In this document: positions 1-42,000 of the stretch, one piece after another
Layout of the letters: each line of letters opens with the position of its first letter
Numbering within the stretch: the first letter of the stretch is position 1
Assembly (NCBI RefSeq): GCF_041260155.1
Contig: NC_091944.1
Span: forward strand, 24,652,332-24,716,331
Direction: 5' to 3'
DNA from: Ptychodera flava
Lineage: Eukaryota > Hemichordata > Enteropneusta > Ptychoderidae
Length of the DNA stretch: 64,000 nucleotides
Translations under genes and position numbers: made by a program
Notes under the pieces: model-generated
What the model saw: the letters and a program-made list of their open reading frames with translations, nothing else
Databases searched by the model: none
What the model was told of the DNA's origin: nothing

Positions 1-27
1 GTGGGTGGCTGGGTGGCTGGGTGGGTG

Positions 28-164
28 CACAGGTTATCGTAACGTTGCTTGGATAGTCGTTCGAGGCGGCGGCCGCAGGTCCGCCGTCTCTTTTTTCCAA
101 GTGAACGGCGACCTGCGGCCGCCCGCCCCGAACGACTATCCACGCAACGTTACGATAACCTGTG
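28..164. mobile_element. Short foldback (hairpin) element inside a GGGT microsatellite
   Basis: Two arms of about 60 bp are near-perfect reverse complements (28-88 and 103-164; outer ends CACAGGTTATCG / CGATAACCTGTG) around a T-rich loop. It is GC-rich with NotI-like GCGGCCGC cores, unlike its surroundings. The flanks are GTGGGTGG repeats, so a target duplication cannot be told apart. Confidence 0.65.
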
Positions 165-246
165 GGTGGGTGGGTGGCTGGGTGGGTGGGTAGGTAGGTA
201 GGTAGGTAGGTAGGTAGGTAGGTTGGTAGGTAGAGAGAGAGAGAGA
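165..246. repeat. (GGGT)n/(GGTA)n/(GA)n microsatellite
   Basis: GGGT units grade into GGTA units and a short GA run, downstream of the last visible SLC6 exon. Confidence 0.9.
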
Positions 247-293
247 TCGGTTGTTCGGTGAGTACAGGTAGGTAAGTTGGTAAAGTTCCTCAC

Positions 294-11877
<11,584 letters not shown>

Positions 11878-12383
11878 GGTGTCCTCGGCTCCCCTTTGTT
11901 GGGATCTCGTGATAATACCACTCCACACGTGACTTGGACAGTTTGATCGATGCACTGAGCTACCGTCAAATGTAACCGCCGTGAGTGTGGTTGTTGTTGT
12001 AGAGTGATTATTTTTGATTCGACATATTCAAGGGGTCATATGATTTTGTACGAAGGGGGCGTTGCTTACCTTTGTGATACAATCCCTGATCTCGCGGCAT
12101 TAACACCGAGTGTCATGAGAACAATAATAGAAACTTGATTAATTTTTAGACAGACATTTCCCCATTTTCTTTCCTTCCGTGAGTAATGTTTTAAACTTCC
12201 TGCAAATCATCCAAAACGCACGCGCAAAAAATATTAAGTCACGCATCAACAATCTGGCGACGTGGTCATCTATTGAAACAAATTCACAGAAGTTGCATAA
12301 AAAAGTTGATTTTTTGCGGTGAAAGGTAACACCCGTATTTCTACTAGTAGTTGTATTATGACTTAGGCGGAACAAAATATATA

Positions 12384-12709
12384 GTGCTGTTCCGATAACC
12401 CGACCTACCTTATTTTTTACCTGCCGACCCTAAACTTTTTAGATCTACGTAAACACGGAAGTAACAAAAAGAAAGAAAAAACAGTAAAATCACGCGTTCG
12501 TTACTTGGCATTTGATTTTTGCTTGAACAAGCTTGTCTTTTATGTTTTTTCCTTTTATATGCATTATACATTTTTCAGGAAATGTTGTGGCCAGGGTTTG
12601 ACCGCCCTGAACCTCTGTAAAATGCATATTTAAATAAAAGTGTTTTGATAAAAAATCCCGCCGACCTATCTACCCTATATATTCGAAAACCATGTTATCG
12701 GAACAGCAC
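12384..12709. mobile_element. MITE family G, copy 2 (inverted)
   Basis: 326 bp with GTGCTGTTCCGATAAC at the left and its exact inverse GTTATCGGAACAGCAC at the right. It is the reverse complement of the copy at 2038-2364. Confidence 0.85.
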
Positions 12710-12880
12710 AATTTATTTTTATTTGGGCCTTAGCCACAGAGGCATCCTCTAAGCGTTTTCTATCGATTTTTAAACATTTCTCTCGAGGAAACACTGTAAA
12801 GATGTACTTTATGCAAGGGAAGGATTTTAGAGAATGTCATGTCATACACTCTTAGTTATTACATCTGTCTGTCCATCTAT

Positions 12881-12881
<1 letters not shown>

Positions 12882-12964
<83 letters not shown>
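12882..12964. repeat. (TCTA)n microsatellite
   Basis: About 80 bp of TCTA/TCTC units, which produce an apparent Ile-Tyr-Leu-Ser ORF with no meaning. Confidence 0.95.
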
Positions 12965-12967
<3 letters not shown>

Positions 12968-14942
12968 CGTCTCTCTCAGCGTCCGTCTGTCTGTATGTCT
13001 TACTGTCTGATAATAGTGATAATCTCCTTATCGAGTAAGGGGTGTAACTGAGACAACCGATGTAGTATTCTTTCATTGCAAAGATTTGAATGCACAAATC
13101 TGTATGAGCGTTCTATTCAATCTTCAGTGATGAGGTACTTACATCTATAATTGAAACATCAGCTATAAGTCGCTATTGACGATCAGTTTCAGTATGAGTC
13201 GGATTTTTAACTTTAGAAAGCACAGTATTTTGTCAGCCTCACTCGTTTTTCACAAGACTACTTCCTGGCGTAATGCGACATCGCTTGGTTAGTCATTATC
13301 ACAGTACCATGCAGTTTCGGTGTCTCGGATCACGTAGATGCTGGCGCCCTCAACGGCTGAGTTAAACACTTTGAATAACCTTGTCACCGGGCCTTGTCAC
13401 CGTCACACGGGCACAGTCACAGGACATTATTACGGAAATATCAAAGTGTGAAGAATCCATTGGTAAAAGATAAGTCAATTCAATGACGGTGGTAGCAAAC
13501 ACACGAACCCGAAAGAAGATTGAACCACATACGTCGCTAGACTGAAAGATCCGTCGCTCGAGGGAGCGCAGAGGGCGTCCTCTAGCGACCGGTCATTCAG
13601 TCTAGTCTCCCAGTTAGATTACACTTGCACCGTGGTCACTAAGTGCAATATCCATATGTGTGACCGACCGTGCAGGTGTATTCTATTGTTCACGACTGAA
13701 GACTATTGTATGACATTTCACTTTGGCTATCTATAATATTCTCCCAAGATGTGGAATGACACATCAGAAATGAATCTGACAGCGCCAGGAAACTTTTATT
13801 ACAAAAAAAGGAGAATGGTTTCATCAGAAATGACTTCGCTGTAAAAGACCGTGACAGTGTTGCAAGGCCACGATACCACCCTGACGTTTCGCCTTTGCAC
13901 TGCACGCAAATTAGAATAAATAAATAAATAATAGATAAATAAACGGACGAATGGATGAATGAATCAATCAATAAATAAATAGACAATCAATCAATCAATG
14001 CGGACTAGACTGCACTTTTAGAAGACAAACGTACTTTGCAGGTTTCTATGCTCTTCAATGGTTTCCAGGTAACACTGACCGTGCACATGACAATTGACAA
14101 TTCTTCTGTAAAACTACATCTTTGTACACATCACCTGCGACGTCAACTCATTCCTTACTTGGCCCTTCCACTGCATATATGTACCTTTGTGGCACTTGAA
14201 TTAAGGGTCTAGGGACAAAGATTATGATGACAAGCAATGTTTGGTATTTCTACACATAATAGATAGAAGATGTAGACAGAGAATGTTTACCAGAGTTGAC
14301 AGGTGAAAAGGCTTAGAGAATCTCACTAATCGGCCGTGCATTTGAACTTGAACGACTTTGTCAAATGAAAGACTTAGCTGTTACAATCTTAATGTTCCAT
14401 CTATCCACACTGACATAACAAACATTACAATAAACTGCTTTAAAAATGCCCTAACTACAGACATTGATAAGACGTTAATTTAAATTATATCGTGAATTCG
14501 GAACTTCAATTCCAACACTGTATAGCTGCTTTATGACACTGGTTATAGATGTATGAATTTCAAAATTCTCATTATCTCGATGTAAAACTGACTATTTCGC
14601 GGTTATTCTTTGGAAATCGCATAAACATTACTGCACGTATGGTAATGTGCTGTGTTCACCTTAAATTTGTCGAGGTTTGGTATTTTCTACAATTGATGAG
14701 GATAAATTGATAATTGAATAAATAATCAATAAATAAAACATTGACTGCGTCCCTGTTCTAAAACTTATCGGGCGATCATAGACAAGGAAGAAGGTTGTTA
14801 GTTAAATTAATCACGACCGGGTCCACTCTGTCTGGTCCTTTGTTGTCAAAATCTGTGATAATCACATGGCAATCATCATAAGCTATGTGCAAGATATGTG
14901 CATCTTAGCTCAGGTCAAAAGTTCATCGGTTTTGGAGATACA

Positions 14943-34682
<19,740 letters not shown>

Positions 34683-34995
34683 ACCTGTTTGCGTCAGATG
34701 TTAAGCCTGTTCCCAAGCCATGTGCTCTCCTGTTGTGAAAATACTCGGAGCAACACATGCAGGCTATAAAAAGTCTCTTCAAAACCACTGACTATTATTA
34801 CCATATGGTGATGCAACCAGCCCAGTCGCTGATATTCTATATTCGGCCAGAATTAGGAAACTATCGCCCTCTATCTCTGTGTTGTCCTGTTCTGAAAATA
34901 CCCTATATGAACAGCACATATAGGCTAAGAGGTCTCTCCAAAAACTATTGTTACCATATATGGTGATACAACAACGTAGTCGCTGACATTCTGGG

Positions 34996-35084
<89 letters not shown>

Positions 35085-35918
35085 CTTTTTGAAAAAAATA
35101 AATTTATTCCAAGAAAGTTGCAAATAAAACAAATATACATAACTGTAAATGTGTAAAAATTACAATGCAACTTGTCTGCAAAAATAAAAAAAATCAGTCA
35201 TTTAACTAAAAAGATCATCATATAAATGTATTCAGGATGCATCCTTCTCCTTCAAGTCTTACAAGACTTGAACACGTCATGATGAAATCCTCAAGTTTTT
35301 TCATCATCTAATAAGTGAAATATAATTCATCCGTGAGGAAAGATAACATTTTAATTGCATAAAATAGGATTGAAGGGAAACTTTAATCCCATCAACAGTA
35401 ACCGAATTTCGAAAATTCCAAATTGTGTATTTTACAAAGAAAGTAATACAGTATATCAGATGTGGCATTATTATCATTTTCGATTCCTGCAATTGCTAAT
35501 CTTTTGATATTGATATTGCTATCAAGTTGTGTCATTGTACCAAAGAGTGTTTTTGATGTTGGTAAATTCAGTCTATTTGTAAGTCATAAGTGACTTTCAG
35601 GTATTCAAAATATTTCCCATATACAACATTGGGATTCGGTTGTTGACTTTGAAAATGAGTTGGAGATAGTGACAATCACTGGGGACTGTATTCGATCACA
35701 ATTAGAAACTATCGCCTTCCGTCTCAAACGTGATGAGATAGGGCAAGTAAATCTAACAGACGAGACACCCTACATAGTGAATACAGATTTCCAGTACGAA
35801 CAAAATCAGCAAGCAATTGAGAAACATTCTCCCGGGGCTCTTTAGAATAACTGCAACGTATGTTTCAATAGCATGCCCCACAATTGCAAGGGAAAAGAGT
35901 GTAGAATTGTATATGTAC
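34683..35918. other. Interval between gene B exon 1 and gene C exon 13
   Basis: Candidate 5' flank of gene B. It holds diverged copies of a short repeat with GTTACCATATGGTGATACAA, an (AT)n tract (34998-35081), and the unit junction near 35724-35741. No TATA box or CpG cluster stands out. Confidence 0.5.
34998..35081. repeat. (AT)n microsatellite
   Basis: Follows the repeat ending GTCGCTGACATTCTGGGG. The same junction occurs at 45040 (unit 2) and, inverted, at about 60211 in gene D. Confidence 0.95.
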
Positions 35919-36036
35919 CACATCAGGCCAAACTGACTGAAGAAGTTCGATTCGATGCCGTGCTGCAGCGGCACGACTATCTGGAAGCATATTAGGAAGA
36001 ACAAGAGGGCAAAGGTCAGTTGTAGTACTATGAAAC
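35919..36036 (-). CDS. STRA6: STRA6-like gene C exon 13 (last exon of this copy)
   Basis: FIVLQLTFALLFFLICFQIV...SQFGLMW. The phase-2 end at GATGTG|GTACAT is kept although no exon 14 follows before the unit junction about 180 bp further on. Without splicing, the frame would run on about 44 more hydrophobic codons to a stop. Confidence 0.85.
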
Positions 36037-39000
36037 CTGTAAAGCAAGTGAGAAAGACATCATATTAACCTTTGCGTGCTAGCTGGCTTCTTTTTTCGGC
36101 TGTGCATATGGTATACAACAATATTACTTTAAAACTGTGGGCACTGAGTAATGAGTTCGGTCTGAAGGTTGATTTTCACTGAAAACGTGAGACTTAAATT
36201 TTCCCACGAGTGCCGTCAATAAACGCCACAGGGCGGTAAGAAGTAAACGGCGTAATTACTCTTTTCCACTCACCCCAAAGAAGGAAGCCGATTTGAAAGC
36301 CGGTGAACTTCAAACATGAAACCTGGAGGAGAGATATTCAATGAGCCACATTAAGTGAACATTTCGTGAGCCAAGCTCAAAAAAAATAAGTCAACACAAC
36401 TAAGTAATCATGCAATATCAAACATATTCTTCACAATAAACGTATAACTAATCTCTGTCTCTTAACTATCTCATGCTTAGATATGCACTTGACATACTAA
36501 AATATGTTGATGAAAAGAAACTAAGCAACAAGCTAAATGAAATAGATAAATTAACAAATAAGATAATAAACTAACAAAGACAATAAACCAAAAGAGCTAA
36601 ATAAATAAATAAATGAATAAATAAATAAGTACCATTGCACAACAGGGAGATCCTCCCGCAGGCAAAAAGTGCTTTTCACCACGAAACATCGACAGTAAGT
36701 CTTTCCTTTTTAAAGAAAAAAAACAAACAAACATACATGTTTTTAATGTTCAATATGTTCGTATCGTGGTTTTCAGTCTCGGTAAATCGTCTATCAACCA
36801 TCTGCGCTGCGTATCCCCGTCTGTCTACCTCTGAGTCTGTCAGTCTATACGCCTCAATGATTCATCCGTATGTCCGTTTGTCCATTTTTTTAAATATACG
36901 TATAATTCGGTCATATTACAATTTACATCTTACCTATAGTTATCCAGTATCTTGAAAATAAAAATCGCAATGACAACTAGAACCATTGTAAGAGTACAGT
37001 ACATTATACCTGAAAATGTTAAAAGTACAAATGAAAAGAGGTCACACTTTAAAGTACTAGTAGTAGAGCGCGCCTCGGTGACAAAATTCAAAGTCCCAAA
37101 CTTTTACAATTCTTTTCTGATGTATCACTTGTTGGGATTCGTTTTAAAGCTCTTGATGTAAGAGAACTTTTCACTGGCTTAGTTTTTTAACATTCGAAAA
37201 TTCTATTTATCTCCATAGAGTTAACACAGGGATGGCGGCCATTTTGAATTTTAAATATCGGTAAATCTTTGGTTATTTGTTACTCTAGTACCAACATTTG
37301 CACGGTGACCGCCGACTTTTATTTGTGATTTTGAAAGAAAATGTGTTGTATGATTCCTAGGCGAAAGTTTGAGCAAAAGTTTGTTTCCTGTACTTTAGAG
37401 GCGCATAGCACCTTATTTGAGAACGATGAATAGTTGCTGATAATAATATCCTTTGCCACCAAAATATTGTTTCTTTCTTTTGGTCTGTAGCAAGATTTTC
37501 TATGCAAAATAGAGCACCACGTATTTAAGTACAATTTTTAAAACAGTTACGATCGCAATCATAGTTCACTTTAATTGAACGACGAAACTATTTGGAATGT
37601 TGAACTGACCATTGATACTCGAGACTGAATGAAACCATAGCAGGCCAATATCACCGTAACCACTTCGCTCGAGAAGGACATGGTGTTCCCCAGCATCGAG
37701 ATGAAAATCGTGAATGGCTGACCTTAAAGAAAAGACTTCATATACACCAACCTGAAAGAAATGACTTAAAGCAGTTCTCTGCGGGGTCAAAGGCATATCT
37801 CTTGAAGCGCTCCAAATGATGACGTTTTAAGAAATGCTGTATAGCTCTGTCTTGTAAAATTCCTGTCCCTTTTAACAACAAGGTACTGACTTACGGTATA
37901 ATTTTGTAACATGATGGGGTACTATGTGCGCTATTTAAATGGCAGGAAAGAAAACGTACCTGGATCATTGCACTTGATGTGATGGCAATGGTCACCAGAA
38001 CTCTGGTAGAGTATGTAAACCCAGGTACCGGTTTGTAAACCCAGTGTAAGCAGCATCTCAGAAGGCCGAGAATACCCTTCGATGCCGTGCTGAAATCCCC
38101 AAAGAGTCAAATTAGTATTATTAATACAGAATAGACAATAAGCCAGACAGATTTGCAGTCACACAAACTGATAGAGGCGAGATCAGAGGTTGACCAAAGA
38201 TATCACTAAGGGGTTCATCATTCCGACATTCTTCGTTATTCGTGGTATTTACAGATATTGTTGCCCTTGAGTTATGTGCTGTGTTCAATATGCTTGTCAT
38301 ATTGCACTCAAGGTTGTACAGTACGCACCTCGAAATCGTAATTCTTAAACTTTTGCTCAAATTTTACTCGACGAAACTTCAAGCGATTCTCGCTTTTCAA
38401 ATAAAAACCGGGGGTCACCTTGCAAAAGACAGTATCCTTATGGAAACAAATGATCTAAATTTATCGTTATTTGAAATTCAAAATGGCTGCCATTCCTTGT
38501 TGACTCTATGGGGCTAAATAAAATTTTCGATTTTCACAAAAATAGGCCCGTAAAACTTATTGTACCCCATGAGTGTTACACTAGAAAGTTTGATAGTCTA
38601 AATATTTGTCCCGAGTCTCATCCCTTATTTCAGTGCAAACAATTCATTAAATTGTAGATGGGACACGAACTAACAACCTACGGCACACAGTACTACGCAC
38701 ATCGAAATCGAAAGTCTTAAAATTTTGCTCAAATTTTACTCGACGAAACGTCGAGCGATTTTCTCTTACCAAATCAAGAATAAAAATCAGGGATCACCGT
38801 GCGAAATTTTGGCACTAGCGAAACAAATTACCCAACATTCCGCGATATTTAAAATTCAAAATGGCCGCCATCCCTGTATTATCTCTATGATAAAAAAAAA
38901 AAAATTTTTTGTTTCGAAAAACTAAGACGGTTAAAAGATTTTCTTTCTCCAAGAGCTTTAAAATAAGCCCCCACAAGTGGTTGATCAGAAAAGAATTGTA

Positions 39001-42000
39001 GAAATTTGAAAGTCCGAATATCTGTCCTCATGGCGCAATTTATCATAATTACATTGATTTGGCTGTTGATTATTTGAACTCACCTTTCCTGTTTATCTTT
39101 CTTGAGCAGATTCCTGACGTAAATGAAGTCTGCTACGGAATCTAGATCTAGCTTTCGGATTTCCCTCTTAAACAAAAAAAAACCAATTAAACAAACAAAC
39201 AAACAAACAAACACACATACAAACAAACAAACAAACAAACAAACAAACAAACAAATAAAGAAATAAAGCGTATAATAGTTTATAACAGGTAAATGATAAA
39301 AAACATTGGTGTCTTGAAATGGATTCTAGGACCTTGCGGTTATCAAATTCCTTAAATTCATATGATTTAAAATATTCGCCATCTTGAAGTTTTCAACGAA
39401 TGATCGTCGAAAGATAACTTTGGCCTCACTTGTAAATTCGCTTTCTTGTATCAATTTGGACTATGCGCAAGTGAGTCGACGATTGCTTTGACAAAGTAAA
39501 ACCCTGACGCACGATGGTACAACAGGGCGTCCTTCGACACTATACTGATCATGTAATATATGTATGTTCCATTAACTAAACTGCTGATTAAATATTTTGC
39601 CCGTCGTCATCCATCCATCGTGCACCCAAATTACGCTATCGATCCAAAATGAAATGATGATAATTGAGAGGAAAAATCATATATCTACACACTTCTCAAA
39701 AGTCATAACTTGAGGTAAACAAACAAAAAACAAACAAATCACTTGGAAAAAGTCATCAAGACTTCATAATTTGTCCGTGTTAACAGCACGGGGATCAGCT
39801 CTCAGTGTCGTTTGTAGAAGAAATTATGCCAAAATCTTGAGATATTCTCTTGTCAACTGTATATGAACACTGATTAGCGTGCGCAGTGGAAGATTTACAC
39901 GCTCCCACAAAATTAAGTGTAGAAGTTTATAAATTCAGCGATCATGAATGGTAACAAGTCATAGCCAAGGGCTATGAACCAGTTTCACTCACCGATTTCC
40001 GAAACCGCCGTATTGACGCCACGATAAGTACGTATACGAGACGTATGCAAACCAAGGCCCACATTATCATAGTGGGAAGGAAAAAGATGATTTGTCCAGC
40101 GTCCGTTACCGGCTAAGACGAACATAAATCAGTCAGTCAATCGATCGATCGATCAATCATTCAATCAATCAATCAATAAATCATTATAATTATGATCAAT
40201 TAATTAACAGAGATTTGTAGTGTAGTCATTTTACATTTTAACAGAAAGAGGAAACCGAGTACAGAAAGCAAAGTCAACGTTTTATTGTCAGTGCAATTAT
40301 TAAAATATACGTTAAGAAGTCACATTTAACGATTCTTTTCGCAACTTTTTAAAGTTTTCTTGCATCATTGACGCGTTTTTTGCAAAGATGTTACAAGATA
40401 GGTATAACATACCTTATATATTTGTACTTTTGGTTTCGTAAGACCATGACGAGCAGGCATCAGTTTCGCGATGCAATATATCATTGATTTTTATGAATCG
40501 CGCGTATGAGCGTTTGAACGCTTATCTTTTAATAAGGAATTGATCACAATGAAACTTACACCGATATCCACTACCATATACCCACAAAAGTAAGGCTGGA
40601 GTCCGTTCAGTATAAAGTACACAACAGCATAACAAAGGCCGATCAGAGATCCCACTATTTTGTGCCGGCAGCCGATCGCCGTGAAGATGGGATAAGCTAA
40701 AAGTCCTATGAAAGCTACATTAAGCGTGGTCGATAATGCTACGATTGGGAGAAAATAGAAAGATAAGTATTATTTTTCATTGTGATAGCGTACATGTATC
40801 TGATGCCTTGGCTGTGGGTGACACTCAGCAAATATTGGTTATTAACATCCTAATTTCTAATAACTCATTTCGATCACTGTAGTTAGTGTGCGCATGCGTA
40901 AAACGATAGCTTGCAGCAGGTTACCCATGTAGTAATCAACCCAATATATAGTATTAATACGATATACAAATTATGAATCAATGTAATACTAACCCAACGC
41001 TATTTAAAGGTATACTGTCACCTATTCCAATTTTGCCACAGTTACCATGGAAAGAGAAAATCTAACCAATTACAGATTGTAAGACGCTTTTTAAAAACAG
41101 CGCCCTCATATGGGTATTTTGAATACCAAGGAACGCCCCTCTGACCATATATGGGCATATTTAGATTACAGGTGACTGTACACCTTTAACGAATATACCC
41201 CGAGCTTGTATGAACAAGAGCGCGAACATATGACAATGACACAGTATGTTGAAAAACTTAATCCAATCTGTTATTCTAATCAAATTTAGAAAGCAACACC
41301 CTTACCTCCGAACCACATGGAGTCAGACACGTGACTGAGGTCAACGTACGATGTGCCACGAAAAAGATCAAAGAAAGCAACAGACCATGCGCCGAAAAGT
41401 ATCATATACGCAAAGCGATTCTGGTCACCGAGCAAATCTACTGGTCTGTAACGAGATTTTATAAGGGGGTATGTTAGTAATTGTAATAATTGAGACTTGG
41501 CTTGAAATGGAATTTCATCAGCATATTTTACATAACGGAAGCTAAAAAGCGAAAAATCACATGACAAAAACAGTAAAATTAACGACAGGAAGCCGGAAAA
41601 GATTAAAAATCAAACTGAGTAAAAAGGTAAGTTTTTACAAATGTCATATTCTAGCTGCCTCAATTTCAAACAGCAGATAGTTCCAGATTGCGGGCGCTCA
41701 AACAGAAAACGCTCTCTGACCGTCATATTGTTGAAATTATTACGAAGTCGAAGGGAAAAATGTAACAACCATTGCAATGTCTAACCTCATGTTGATAAAA
41801 TTGAAATATGTGAAATCACATCCGAAATTGTAACACTTGTATATCTGTACACAGAAATTGTGAAAATCTTGACTAACGGATTTTGAGAACTAATCTTTGT
41901 ATCTCTGTGACTATATTTTGTCGTATAGAGGTGAACACGGTTGGAATTAATTTGAGGTAATTGGATTTTCATATTTTGCAAATTTCTCAAAAGTGTTTGG

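Larger units (their letters stand above)
11878..14942. other. Intergenic: SLC6-type 5' flank to gene B 3' flank
   Basis: The interval between the SLC6-type start codon and the gene B stop codon should contain the SLC6 promoter (near 11.9-12.1 kb) and the gene B 3' UTR (just below 14943). It also holds MITE G (12384-12709) and a (TCTA)n tract. Beyond these I see no exon-like reading frame. Confidence 0.5.

Noticed and set aside
34779..35170. Tyr-Ile repeat ORFs
   Set aside because: Translations of (AT)n tracts; same for 44949-45195, 46742-47270, 60221-60463 and 62794-63057.
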